Below, in pieces: positions 40,488 to 51,959 of a stretch of 64,000 nucleotides of DNA. A program made the position numbers and the translations under genes. Numbering within the stretch: the stretch's first letter is position 1; every line of letters begins with the position of its first letter. The stretch comes from FEN-1219 sp963728995. GTDB lineage: Bacteria; Pseudomonadota; Gammaproteobacteria; Steroidobacterales; Rariloculaceae. The notes beneath the pieces are model-generated. The model was not told the origin of the DNA. It worked only from the letters and a program-made list of their open reading frames with translations, and did no database searches. The stretch lies in the NCBI GenBank assembly GCA_963728995.1, contig CAVSMD010000004.1, positions 744,001-808,000 on the forward strand, in the 5' to 3' direction.

Positions 40488-41365
40488 ATGGCAGAAGAGC
40501 ACACGGGCGGTCACGGGGAGACTGCCGGCGAATACATCCAGCACCACCTCACGAACCTGCAGGTGTGTCGCCTCGAGGGCGCGTGGGTATGGAACAGCGC
40601 CGAGCAGCCGGGAGTTTGCAAGGGCAACTTCTGGACCATGAACGTCGACTCGATGGGCTTTTCGATCATTCTCGGCCTGCTGTTCGGCTACCTCTTCAGG
40701 CGAGTCGCCAAGAACAGCACAACGGGTCGCCCCGGCAAGCTGCAAGCGGGCGTCGAATCCGTGGTCGCCTTCGTCGACGACTCGGTTCACGGCACGTTCC
40801 ACGGCAAGAGCAAGCTGATCGCGCCGCTCGCGCTCACGATCGTCGCCTGGATCTTTCTGATGAACCTCATGGACCTGATCCCGGTCGACTGGTTGCCGCT
40901 CGCGGCCGGCTGCGGCGGGCGTGCCGTTCCTCAAGGTGGTGCCCGACTACCGACGTCAACGTGACGTTCGGCATGTCGATCTCGGTATTTCTGCTGACGA
41001 TCTTCTATTCGTTCAAGATCAAAGGTGCGATCGGCTTCGGCAAGGAATTCACGTTCCACCCGATCCCGCCGCCGACGAAAGGCCTCGCGCTGATCGGCGC
41101 GCCGCTGATCATCGCTTTCAACCTCGTGCTCGAGCTCGTGGCGTTCCTGTCGAAGCCGCTGTCGCTGTCGCTGCGACTGTTCGGCAACATGTATGCGGGC
41201 GAGCTCATCTTCGTCCTGATCGGACTGCTCGGCATATATCAGCTGCCGCTGTATTTGCCCTGGGCCGTGTTCCACATCCTCGTGATCTCACTGCAGGCCT
41301 ACATTTTCATGATGTTGACGATCGTGTACTTGAGCCAGGCGCACGACACGGGCGACGCGCACTGA
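40488..41365 (+). CDS. atpB: F0F1 ATP synthase subunit a (frame broken)
   Basis: About 291 residues. Helices with NSTTGRPGKLQAGVESVVAF, LIAPLALTIVAWIFLMNLMD, then FGMSISVFLLTIFYSF and the proton-channel helix SLSLRLFGNMYAGELIFVLI, whose Arg is essential. Two extra bases near 40911 and 40951 in the segment leading to VPFLKVV. Ends TGDAH at 41365. Confidence 0.93.
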
Positions 41366-41405
41366 AATTTCTCTAACGACAAGACCCTCTCGACTGGAGA
41401 CATAG

Positions 41406-41675
41406 ATGGAAATAGTGATTGGTATGACCGCAATCGCGGTGGCGCTCCTGATCGGTTTCGGCGCGCTCGGCGTCGGCATCGGCATGGGACTGCTCGGCGG
41501 CCGCTGGCTCGAAGGTTCGGCACGCCAGCCCGAGCTCGCCGGGATGCTGCGTAACCAGATGTTCCTGGTCGTCGCGTTGCTCGACGCGGTGGCGATGATC
41601 GGCGTCGGTATCGCGCTGTACTTCGCCTTCGCCAATCCGTTCATCGGACAGCTGCAGCAGGCCGTGGGCGGCTAA
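41406..41675 (+). CDS. atpE: F0F1 ATP synthase subunit c
   Basis: 89 residues, intact. Two helices joined by a polar loop (ARQPELAGMLRNQM). First helix with the Gly-rich GFGALGVGIGMGLLGG, second with the proton-carrying Asp in VVALLDAVAMIGVGIALYF. The ion-binding pattern looks proton-type, without the Na+-binding Gln/Glu signature. ATG at 41406. Confidence 0.95.
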   Translation: MEIVIGMTAIAVALLIGFGALGVGIGMGLLGGRWLEGSARQPELAGMLRNQMFLVVALLDAVAMIGVGIALYFAFANPFIGQLQQAVGG

Positions 41676-41736
41676 GGCAGTACGTGTCGTAAGCGCCGCG
41701 CCGCGGGTGCGACGCTCGAACACGAGGAGATTCCGC

Positions 41737-42209
41737 GTGGACATAAACATGACGCTGATGGGCCAGGCGATCGCGATGAGCGTGTTCGTCTGGTTCTGCA
41801 TGAAGTACGTGTGGCCGCTCATCATGGGCGTGATCGAGCAGCGCCAGACGGAGATCGCGAACGGGCTGGCGGCCGGCCGAGCAGGGCCAGGCCTCGCTCG
41901 CGAACGCCAAGGTCGAGGCCGACAAGATCCTGGCGGCGGCGCGCGACCAGGCGCGCGGCATCGTCGATCAGGCCAACTCGCGCGCGACGGGCATCGTCGA
42001 GCAAGCGAAGACCGACGGCGAGACCGAGCGCAAACGCCAGGTCGAAGCGGCGCGCGCGGAGATCGACGTGCGAGACCAATCGCGCGCGCGAGGAGCTGCG
42101 CGGCCAGGTGGCGAAGATCGCCGTGGCCGGCGCCGAGAAGGTGCTGGCGCGCGAAATCGATGCCAACGCGCACCGCGACATCCTGAGCCAACTGGCCAGC
42201 GAGCTATAG
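41737..42209 (+). CDS. atpF: F0F1 ATP synthase subunit b (frame broken)
   Basis: About 156 residues. GTG start at 41737 with CGAGGAGA upstream (an ATG at 41749 is possible). One N-terminal helix (AIAMSVFVWFCMKYVWPLI), then a charged coiled coil (ANAKVEADKILAAARDQARG) ending DILSQLASEL. Breaks near 41880 and 42071. Peripheral stalk. Confidence 0.92.
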
Positions 42210-42213
42210 CGCG

Positions 42214-42768
42214 ATGGCCGATTTCAGCACCGTCGCCCGGCCGTACGCGAAAGCGCTGTTCGATCTGGCCAGCGCCGAGCAGAAGTTGCCGGCGTGGTCG
42301 GCCGCGCTCGGTGCCGCCGCCGCCGTGCTCGGCGACGAGAATGCCAAGCGCGTGCTCGCCCGGCCGTCGCTCACGGAGGCGCAGCGCGCGGAGCTGGTCG
42401 CGTCCGTGGCGGGTGCGCTGGCGGGCGGCGAGCTGCTCGGCAGCGGCGAAGGGCGCAATCTGCTGAGCCTGCTCGCCGAGAACGATCGACTCACCGCGCT
42501 GCCGGAGATCGCGGCGCAGTTCGACGCGCTGAAGGCGCAGGCGGAGAACAAGGTGAAGGTCACGCTCGTGTCGGCCAGCCCGGTCGATGCGCAGCTGACG
42601 GAGCAAATCACGAAGGCGCTCACGCAGCGCTTCGGCCGCGCAGTCGAGCTCAACGTCGAGGTCGATGCCTCGCTGCTCGGCGGCGCAATCATTCGGGCGG
42701 ACGACATGGTCATCGACGGCTCGGTGCGCACGCGCTTGCAGCGGCTCACCGAAACGCTCGTCGGCTGA
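42214..42768 (+). CDS. atpH: F0F1 ATP synthase subunit delta
   Basis: 184 residues, intact. MADFSTVARPYAKALFDLAS, LLSLLAENDRLTALPEIAAQ, VKVTLVSASPVDAQL and GGAIIRADDMVIDGSVRTRL are family hallmarks. Links the peripheral stalk to F1. Four bases after atpF. Confidence 0.95.
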   Translation: MADFSTVARPYAKALFDLASAEQKLPAWSAALGAAAAVLGDENAKRVLARPSLTEAQRAELVASVAGALAGGELLGSGEGRNLLSLLAENDRLTALPEIAAQFDALKAQAENKVKVTLVSASPVDAQLTEQITKALTQRFGRAVELNVEVDASLLGGAIIRADDMVIDGSVRTRLQRLTETLVG

Positions 42769-42784
42769 TTACTGAGGACGATAC

Positions 42785-44333
<1,549 letters not shown>

Positions 44334-44369
44334 TGCGAAAGGCGCGCCGGCAGCGACGGGTTGAAGGGA

Positions 44370-44474
44370 GCTCACCGCGAGAGGCCCTTTCGAACCCGTC
44401 GCCGACAGGACGTCGGCGCCGGAGCCTCCATGGATGGATTCACGGCGTTTTCGAAAGGGCCTCTCGCGGTGAGC
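44370..44474. repeat. large inverted repeat in the atpA-atpG gap
   Basis: Perfect 25-base arms (44370-44394 and 44450-44474; outer ends GCTCACCGCG and CGCGGTGAGC) enclose 55 bases that contain a CCATGGATGG palindrome. It fills an unusually long 189-base gap between two atp genes. It resembles a palindromic intergenic repeat or a small non-autonomous mobile element; in RNA it would form a strong stem. Confidence 0.8.
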
Positions 44475-44522
44475 GTCCTTGGCACGAGGGTTCGGGCGCG
44501 CGTGCGATGAGGCAAACGGGCA

Positions 44523-45412
44523 ATGGCTAGCGGCAAAGAAATCCGGACCAAGATCGCGAGCGTCAAGAGCACGCAGAAGATCACGAAGGCGATGGAGATG
44601 GTCGCCGCGTCGAAGCTGCGCCGCACGCAGCAGCGCATGGCCGCGTCGCGCCCGTACGCCGAGAAGATCAGGACCGTGATCGGCCACCTCTCGCTGGCGA
44701 ATCCCGACTACCGCCATCCGTACCTGCAGCAGCGCGACGTCAAGCGCGTCGGCTACATCGTGATCAGCACCGATCGCGGCCTGTGCGGCTCCGTGAACGT
44801 CAACACGTTCCGCGAGATGGTGAAGACGCTGCGCCAGTGGCAGGGCAGGGCGTCGAAGCGGATCTGTGCCTGGTCGGCGCCAAGGGCATGGCGTTCTTCC
44901 GCCGGCTCAACGTCAACGTCGTGGCCGCCACGAGCCATCTCGGCGAGCAGCCGAAGGTGCAGGATCTGGTCGGCGCGATCACGGCGATGACGGACGCGTA
45001 CCGCAAGGGCACGATCGATCGGCTGTTCCTCGTGCACAGCGTGTTCGTGAACACGATGAGCCAGCAGCCGCACGTCTCGCAGCTGCTGCCGGTGGAGCCC
45101 ATCGACAAGGAATCGCTGCAGAAGCACTGGGACTACATCTACGAGCCCGACGCCGCTGCGCTGCTCGACGGCGTGCTCGATCGCTACATCGAGTCGCAGG
45201 TCTATCGCGGCGCGGTCGAGAACGTGGCCTGCGAGATGGCCTCGAAGATGGTGGCCATGAAGGCCGCAACGGACAACGCCGGGAAGTTCATCGAGGCGTT
45301 GCAGCTGCAGTACAACAAGGCCCGCCAGGCGGCGATCACGCGCGAGATCGCGGAGATCGTCGGCGGCGCGGCAGCCGTGTCTGCTAGCGCAGTCTACAAG
45401 ATTGAAAGGTAA
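44523..45412 (+). CDS. atpG: F0F1 ATP synthase subunit gamma (frame broken)
   Basis: About 295 residues. MASGKEIRTKIASVKSTQKI, TKAMEMVAASKLRRTQQRM, YIVISTDRGLCGSVNVN, then after a break near 44848 CLVGAKGMAFFRR, ENVACEMASKMVAMKAATDN and the C-terminal KARQAAITREIAEIVGGAAA. Central rotor shaft. Separated from atpA by an inverted repeat. Confidence 0.94.
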
Positions 45413-45417
45413 AGACC

Positions 45418-46799
45418 ATGAGCACCGGCACGATTGTTCAGGTCATTGGCGCGGTCGTCGACGTGGAGTTTCCGCGCGACGCGATCCCGAAGATCTACGA
45501 CGCGCTGAAGCTCACGGACCGCAACTTGACGCTCGAGGTGCAGCAGCAGCTCGGCGACGGCGTCGTGCGCACGATCGCGATGGGCACGTCGGAGGGCCTG
45601 CGCCGCGGCCTCGCCGTGGCGAACACCGGCAAGGCGATCTCGGTGCCCGTCGGCCCGAAGACGCTCGGCCGCATCATGAACGTGCTCGGCGAGCCGATCG
45701 ACGACGCGGGCGCCATCGGCGGCCGAGCAGCAGTGGCCGATTCATCGCGACCCGCCGTCGTACGAGGAGCAGGCCGGGTCCACCGAGCTGCTCGAGACCG
45801 GCATCAAGGTCATCGACCTGATCATGCCGATCTCGAAGGGCGGCAAGGTGGGACTCTTCGGCGGCGCCGGCGTCGGCAAGACCGTGACGCTGCTCGAGCT
45901 CATCAACAACATCGCGAAAGAGCACGGCGGCTTCTCCGTGTTCGCGGGCGTCGGCGAGCGCACGCGCGAGGGCAACGACTTCTACCACGAGATGAAAGAC
46001 GCGGGCGTGCTCGACAAGGTGGCGCTCGTGTTCGGCCAGATGAACGAGCCGCCCGGCAACCGCCTGCGCGTGGCGCTCACGGGCCTGACGATGGCCGAGT
46101 ACTTCCGCGACGAAGGCCAGGACGTGCTGATGTTCATCGACAACATCTACCGTTACACGCTGGCCGGCACCGAGGTGTCGGCGCTGCTCGGCCGCATGCC
46201 GAGCGCCGTGGGCTACCAGCCGACGCTGGCCGAGGAGATGGGCGTGCTGCAGGAGCGCATCACGTCGACGAAGACCGGCTCGATCACGTCGTTCCAGGCC
46301 ATCTACGTGCCGGCCGACGACTTGACCGACCCGTCGCCGGCCACGACGTTCGCGCACCTGGACGCCACGCTCGTGCTGTCGCGCAAGATCGCCGAGCTCG
46401 GCATCTATCCGGCGGTGGACCCGCTCGACTCGACGAGCCGCCTGCTCGATCCGAACGTGATCGGCCAGGAGCACTACGACACGGCGCGCGCCACGCAGGC
46501 CGTGCTGCAGCGCTTCAAGGAGCTGCAGGACATCATCGCGATTCTCGGCATGGACGAGCTGTCCGAGGACGACAAGCTCATCGTGCATGCGCGCGCGCAA
46601 GATCCGTAACTTCCTGTCGCAGCCGTTCTCGGTCGCGCAGGCGTTCACGGGCACGGAAGGCAAGTACGTGCCGCTGAAGGACACGATCCGGAGCTTCAAG
46701 GCCATCGTCAACGGCGAGTACGATCACCTGCCCGAGCAGGCGTTCTTCATGATCGGCGGCGTCGAAGAGGCCGTCGAGAAGGCCAAGAAGGTTCAGTAG
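45418..46799 (+). CDS. atpD: F0F1 ATP synthase subunit beta (frame broken)
   Basis: About 459 residues. MSTGTIVQVIGAVVDVEFPR, Walker A GLFGGAGVGKTVTLLELINN, VGERTREGNDFYHEMKDAG, VLMFIDNIYRYTLAGTEVSA, PAVDPLDSTSRLLDP, QDIIAILGMDELSEDDKLIV, FLSQPFSVAQAFTG. Breaks near 45724, 45757 and 46599. Catalytic subunit. Confidence 0.96.
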
Positions 46800-46817
46800 C
46801 CGCGAAGCGGGGCAGCA

Positions 46818-47234
46818 GTGACCATTCACGTCGAAATCGTCAGCGCCGAAGGCGCGATCTTCTCCGGCGACGCCGACATGGTGTTCGCGCCGGCGCGCGC
46901 GGGCGACCTCGGCATTGCGCCGCGGCACGCGCCGCTGCTTACCACGCTGAAGCCCGGCCCGATCCGTGTGCAAACCGCGCGAGGGCGAGAAGTTTTTCTA
47001 CGTGACCGGCGGCGTGCTCGAGGTCCAGCCGCACCTCGTCACGGTGCTCGCCGACAGCGCGCTGCACGCGCGACGCAGCTCGACGAGGCCGAGGCGCTGG
47101 CGGCGCGCGACCGCGCCCGCGAGGCGCTCGAAGGCAAGCGCGGCGAGATCGATCTCGCGGCCGCGCAGGCGGCCATGATCGAGGCCGAAGCGCGCTACCG
47201 CGCCGCGCAGCAGCTCAAGGGCAAGCGCACCTAG
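46818..47234 (+). CDS. atpC: F0F1 ATP synthase subunit epsilon (frame broken)
   Basis: About 138 residues. GTG start at 46818. MTIHVEIVSAEGAIFSGDAD, LGIAPRHAPLLTTLKPGPIR, then in the other frame GEKFFYVTGGVLEVQPHLVT, and the helical C-terminal domain (DEAEALAARDRAREALEGKR). Breaks near 46978 and 47073. Regulatory subunit and end of the atp operon. Confidence 0.93.
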   Translation: MTIHVEIVSAEGAIFSGDADMVFAPARAGDLGIAPRHAPLLTTLKPGPIRVQTARGREVFLRDRRRARGPAAPRHGARRQRAARATQLDEAEALAARDRAREALEGKRGEIDLAAAQAAMIEAEARYRAAQQLKGKRT

Positions 47235-47348
47235 ACGCGCGCCGGCGCCGGCAGTCGCAGTAGACGGCCGGCGTGACGCGCTCAGCATCTGCCGAGCCCT
47301 CCGGCAGGCTATGATTGCCGGCTCAAAGACTCCGCGAGGTTTCGGTCG

Positions 47349-48718
47349 GTGCCGGTTTCGGTCGTCGTTCTCGCCGCGGGCCAGGGCAAGCGCATGCATT
47401 CGGCGTTGCCCAAGGTGCTCCAGCCGCTCGCGGGCCGGCCGCTGCTCGAGCACGTGCTCGGCACGGCGCGCAGTCTCGCGCCGGCCGGCATTCATGTGGT
47501 CTATGGCCACGGCGGCGATCAGGTCCGCGCGGCGTTCGCCGCGCAGGCGGATCTGCACTGGGCGCTGCAGGCCGAGCAGCTCGGCACCGGTCACGCCTCA
47601 TGCAGGCGATGCCGGCGATTCCCGACGAGCACACCGTGCTGGTGCTCTGCGGCGACGTGCCGCTCGTTACCTCGGCGACGGCGCAGCAGCTCGTGAGCGA
47701 CGCGGCCAACGGCGACCTTGCGCTGCTGACCGCGCGCGTCGACGATCCCGCGGGCTACGGCCGCGTGCTGCGCAACGCGCACGGCGAGGTGGCGCGCATC
47801 GTCGAGGAGAAGGACGCGAGCGACACGCAGCGGCGCGTGAACGAGATCAACACCGGCTTGCTCGCGTTCAACGCGGGCGCGCTGCGGCGCTGCCTGGCGC
47901 GCTTGACGAACGACAACGCGCAGGGTGAGTACTATCTGACCGACGTCATCGGGCTCGCGGTCGGCGACGGCGTGCATGTCCGCGGCAGTGTGGTCGACTT
48001 GGCGACCGAGGTGCTCGGCATCAACGATCGCGCGCAGCTCGCGCGCGCCGAGCGCACGCTGCAGCGCCGGATCGCAATGGATCTCATGAATCGCGGCGTG
48101 ACACTCGCCGATCCCGAGCGGCTCGACGTGCGCGGCGAGGTGATCGCGGGGCGCGACGTGTTCATCGACGTGGGCGTCGTGCTGGAAGGCCGGGTGGTGC
48201 TCGGCGACCGCGCGCACGTGGGCCCGTATGCCGTGATCGCCGACAGCACGCTCGGCGCGGACACGCACGTGCACCCGCACACCGTCATGAACGGCGTCGC
48301 CGCCGGCGACGACTGCGAGATCGGCCCGTTCGCGCGCTTGCGCCCCGGCGCCGTGCTGTCGGGCCACGTGAAGGTGGGCAACTTCGTCGAGATCAAGAAC
48401 AGCCAGATCGCGCCGCGCAGCAAGGTGAACCACCTGACGTACGTCGGCGATACCACCGTCGGCTCCGAGGTGAACATCGGCGCCGGCACGATCACCTGCA
48501 ACTACGACGGCGCCAACAAGCACCGCACCGTGATCGGCGACAAAGCCTTCATCGGCTCGGGCGTGATGCTGGTGGCGCCGGTTGAAGTGGGCGCCGGCGC
48601 GACGATCGGCGCGGGCTCGACCATCTCAAAGGACGCTCCGGCCGGGGAGCTGACCGTGGCCCGGTCGAAGCAAGTGACGGTGCCGGGCTGGCAGCGACCG
48701 AAGAAGAAACCGAAGTAA
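47349..48718 (+). CDS. glmU: bifunctional UDP-GlcNAc pyrophosphorylase / GlcN-1-P acetyltransferase (frame broken)
   Basis: About 455 residues. GTG start at 47349. N-terminal uridyltransferase (VVLAAGQGKRMHSALPKVLQ, VLCGDVPL, NEINTGLLAFNAG) and C-terminal left-handed beta-helix acetyltransferase (GPFARLRPGAVLSGHVKVGN, EIKNSQIAPRSKVNHLTYVG, NIGAGTITCNYDGANKHRTV). Break near 47598. Makes UDP-GlcNAc for peptidoglycan and LPS, directly before glmS of the same pathway. Confidence 0.95.
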
Positions 48719-48730
48719 GGACACACCCCT

Positions 48731-50565
48731 ATGTGCGGCATCGTGGGCGCTATCGCAGAACGGAACATCGTTCCCGTGCTCGTCGAGGGCTTGAGGAGGC
48801 TCGAGTATCGCGGCTACGACTCGGCCGGCGTGGCCGTCGTGCAGAGCAACCACAAGCTCGGCTTGTGCCGCACTGTGGGCAAAGTCTCGCAGCTCGAGGA
48901 AAAGCTCCTGGCGAAGCCGCTCGTCGGCCGGCTCGGCGTGGCGCATACGCGCTGGGCCACGCACGGCGGTGTGACCGAGGCGAACGCGCATCCCCATCTC
49001 TCCGGCGATCGAGTCGCCGTGATCCACAACGGCATCATCGAGAACTACGAGACCATCAAGCGGGAGCTGATCGGTAAAGGCTACGAGTTCAAGTCCGAGA
49101 CCGATACCGAGGTCGCCGCGCACCTCGTGCACGAGAACTTGAAGCAGGGCATGGAGCTGCTCGATGCCGTGCGGCTCGCCGTGCAGCGGTTCGTGGGCGC
49201 GTACGCGCTGCTCGTGTTCGACGCCAAGGATCCGGAGCGCATCGTCGTGACGCGGATCGCGAGCCCGCTCGTCATCGGGCTTGGCATCGGCGAGAACTTC
49301 GTCGCGAGCGGCGTGCCGGCACTCCTGCCGGTGACCCAGCGGTTCATCTACCTCGAGCAAGGCGATCTTGCCGAGATCACACGCGACGCCGTGAACATCT
49401 TCGATGCGCAGGGTCAGCCCGTGAGCCGCGCGGTGCACGAGACGCAGTGGAGCCAGGAAGCCGCCGAGAAGGGGCCGTACCGGCACTTCATGCTGAAGGA
49501 GATCTTCGAGCAGCCGAGCGCGCTCGCCGACACGCTGTACGGCCGCGTCGTGAACCATCGCGTGGTGGCCGAGTCGCTCGGCCCGCGCGCGGCGGAGCTG
49601 CTGCCGAAAGTGCAGAACGTGCACATCGTGGCCTGCGGCACGAGCTATCACGCCGGCTGCGTAGGCCGGTACTGGTTCGAATCGATCGCCGGCGTGCCGT
49701 GCCAGGTAGAGATCGCGAGCGAGTACCGCTACCGCAAAGTGGTCGTGCCGCCCGGCACGCTGTTCCTGACGCTGTCGCAGTCCGGCGAGACGGCCGACAC
49801 GCTCGAGGCCCTGCGCATGGCGAAGACGGCCGGGTATCTCGGCCTCGCTCACCGTGTGCAACAGCCCGCACAGCTCGATGGTGCGCGAGAGCGACCTGAC
49901 GATGATGACGCAGGCCGGGCCCGAGATCGGCGTGGCCAGCACGAAGGCGTTCACCACGCAGCTGCTCTCGCTGCTGCTCGTGACGCTGATGCTCGGCCGC
50001 CAGCGCGGCCTCTCCGCGGAGCGCGAGGCCGAGTTCGTGCCGCATCTGTATCACTCGGCCGCGGCCGTCGAGCAGGCACTGGAGATGAACGAGCTCATCA
50101 AGCTGCTGGCCGAGGACTTCGCCGAGAAGCACCACGCGCTGTTCCTCGGGCCGCGGGCCGATGTGGCCGATCGCGATGGAAGGCGCGCTGAAGCTCAAGG
50201 AGATCTCGTACATCCATGCCGAGGCCTACGCGGCCGGCGAGCTCAAGCACGGCCCGCTGGCGCTCATCGACGAGGCCATGCCCGTGATCGTGGTGGCGCC
50301 GAACAACGACCTGCTCGACAAGCTGAAATCGAACATGCAGGTGGTGCGCGCGCGCGGCGGGCAGCTCTACGTGTTCGCGGACAAGGAAACGGGGCTCGAG
50401 TCCGAGCCCGGCGTGAAAGTGATCTCGATGCCGCACACGGATCGCCTGATCGCGCCGATCGTGTACACCGTGCCGCTGCAGCTGCTCGCCTACCACGCGG
50501 CGGTGCTAAAGGGCACGGACGTGGATCAGCCGCGGAATCTGGCGAAGTCGGTCACCGTGGAGTAG
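48731..50565 (+). CDS. glmS: glutamine-fructose-6-phosphate aminotransferase (frame broken)
   Basis: About 610 residues. Catalytic Cys at position 2 (MCGIVGAIAERNIVPVLVEG), GAT2 domain (RWATHGGVTEANAHPHLSG, HNGIIENYE), two SIS domains (ACGTSYHAGCVGRYWFES, LSQSGETADTLEALRMAK, ISYIHAEAYAAGELKHGPLA) and the conserved end PRNLAKSVTVE. Breaks near 49856 and 50157. Supplies glucosamine-6-phosphate. Its last 14 bases overlap the end of the integron integrase on the other strand. Confidence 0.96.
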
Positions 50566-51559
50566 GGCGCGGCGGGGCGCCGCCCACTGGGCGCGTATCG
50601 AGCGGGCTCATCGTGCCGGTTGCGCCGATGCCCGCCGTGTGTGTGTAAATCATCGTCGTGCTCACGTCCTTGTGGCCGAGCAGCTCCTGAATCGTGCGGA
50701 TGTCTTGGCCACGCTGGAGCAAGTGCGTGGCAAAACTGTGGCGTAGCGTGTGACAGCTGGCCGGCTTCTCAATGCCCGCGCGGCGCAGTGCGCGCTGTAC
50801 CGCGCGTTGCACGGATTTTTCGTGCACGTGCCAAGACAAGTCGCGGCGAAACTCCGGGAAGAACACGTCGCGGCTCGCTGCAAACACCCACTGCCAGGCC
50901 CACGCGCGGCCGGCGTTGGGGTACTTCCGGTGGAGTGCATAGGGCAAATAGACCTCCCCGCCGCCGAGCCCGAGCCGTCGCCGATGCTGGTCCCGGCGCT
51001 GCTCGAGGTGTACCTCGAGCGCCGCTACCACCGAGTTCGGCAACACCGTGACACGATCCCTGCCGCCCTTACCGTTGCGCACGATGATCTGTCGTTGCGC
51101 GAAATCCAAATCCTTTACGCGCAGGCGCAGGCATTCCATCAGTCGCAGCCCCGAGCCGTAAAGCAGGCTGCCGATGAGCCAGTACACGCCCGTGAGCTCG
51201 GTTAGAACCGCTCGAACCTCGTCTACCGTGAGCACGGTAGGCAACCGCACGGGCTTCTTCGCGCGTACCACGTCGTCCAGCCATGGCAGCTCACTGCCAA
51301 GCACGCGCCGGTAAAGGAACAAAAGCGCGTTCAACGCCTGATTTTGCGTGCTGGGCGCTACCTTGGCTTGCGTGGCAAGGTGGCTCAGGAATGCGCCGAC
51401 CTGCTCCGCCCCTAGCTCCGCGGGATGGCGTCCGCCGTTGAACAGAACGAAACGGCGAATCCAACCGACGTAAGCGCGCTCCGTAAGGTGACTATAGTGA
51501 CCCGCACGAAGCGTGGCACGGATCTGCGCGCGAAGGCGGGTACGACTGGGCCCGTCCAT
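50552..51559 (-). CDS. intI: integron integrase
   Basis: 335 residues from the ATG at 51559, chosen for the GGGGGAGGGG just upstream; a TTG at 51580 would add seven residues. Tyrosine recombinase with Arg139 (GSGLRLMECLRLRVKD), Lys164, His270 and Arg273 (HTLRHSFATHLLQRG), His296 (LLGHKDVSTTM) and nucleophile Tyr305 (IYTH). The extra IntI-specific segment (LPYALHRKYPNAGRAWAWQW and following) separates it from XerC/D. The tail keeps the SPLD motif. Transcribed away from the cassette array. Unbroken, so probably functional. Confidence 0.96.
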   Translation of the reverse strand: MDGPSRTRLRAQIRATLRAGHYSHLTERAYVGWIRRFVLFNGGRHPAELGAEQVGAFLSHLATQAKVAPSTQNQALNALLFLYRRVLGSELPWLDDVVRAKKPVRLPTVLTVDEVRAVLTELTGVYWLIGSLLYGSGLRLMECLRLRVKDLDFAQRQIIVRNGKGGRDRVTVLPNSVVAALEVHLEQRRDQHRRRLGLGGGEVYLPYALHRKYPNAGRAWAWQWVFAASRDVFFPEFRRDLSWHVHEKSVQRAVQRALRRAGIEKPASCHTLRHSFATHLLQRGQDIRTIQELLGHKDVSTTMIYTHTAGIGATGTMSPLDTRPVGGAPPRPTPR

Positions 51560-51578
51560 GTGCCCCTCCCCCTTTTCC

Positions 51579-51594
51579 AATATTCGAGAATATT
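51579..51594. promoter_or_regulatory. palindrome in the intI promoter region
   Basis: AATATTC-GA-GAATATT, perfect 7-base arms, 20 bases upstream of the intI start. On the minus strand its left part reads TAATAT, which could be the -10 box, so a protein bound here would block intI. The regulator is unknown; it does not match the usual gammaproteobacterial LexA box. Confidence 0.5.
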
Positions 51595-51599
51595 AGACA

Positions 51600-51702
51600 C
51601 TCAACCGAACACCCGCGGGCGTTCGGGACCCTTCCCTGGATTATTCGCCGGATTTGTCCTAATGGTAAAACGACATTTCTGTCGTATACATCAAAGTTAG
51701 GC
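51600..51702 (+). other. attI-like primary recombination site
   Basis: The crossover box GTTAGGC at 51696-51702 is preceded by ATCAAA, much like the end of attI1 (AAACAAAGTTAGGC), and the first cassette starts at its second base. The 100 bases before it hold an inverted repeat ACGACA-TTTC-TGTCGT (51670-51685), possibly part of the integrase-binding region. No gene lies between intI and the first cassette. The left limit is a guess. I see no convincing Pc promoter. Confidence 0.75.
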
Positions 51703-51745
51703 GTCAGTCTTGAGCGGGCGTGCCGGCCCGGAGTAAGGTAGCGCG

Positions 51746-51958
51746 ATGGAGCAACCGATCGTTACGTCGTCCCCCGACGTTCTCAGCGGCGCGCCGGTAT
51801 TTGCCGGAACACGAGTTCCCATCCAGTCGCTGATCGACTACCTCGAGGGTGGCGAGACTATTGACGACTTTCTTGAGGGCTTTCCGACCGTTCAGCGAGC
51901 GCAGGTCGTCGAGTTTCTCGAGAAGGCTGCGGCGCAGTTAACCGCCAAGGCCTCGTGA
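51746..51958 (+). CDS. cassette 1: DUF433 antitoxin
   Basis: 70 residues. TSSPDVLSGAPVFAGTRVPI and DYLEGGETIDDFLEGFPTV are the DUF433 pattern, a small winged-helix-like fold that acts as antitoxin to DUF5615 toxins. One base separates its TGA from the toxin GTG. First cassette, immediately after attI, where cassettes are most easily expressed and exchanged. Confidence 0.85.
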   Translation: MEQPIVTSSPDVLSGAPVFAGTRVPIQSLIDYLEGGETIDDFLEGFPTVQRAQVVEFLEKAAAQLTAKAS

Positions 51959-51959
51959 A

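Noticed and set aside
48719..48730. glmS ribozyme upstream of glmS
   Set aside because: Only 12 bases separate glmU and glmS, leaving no room for the ribozyme.
51676..51695. LexA-like box CTGTCGTATACATCAA near attI
   Set aside because: Only the left half matches CTGT-N8-ACAG; the right half reads TCAA, so the match is not better than chance.
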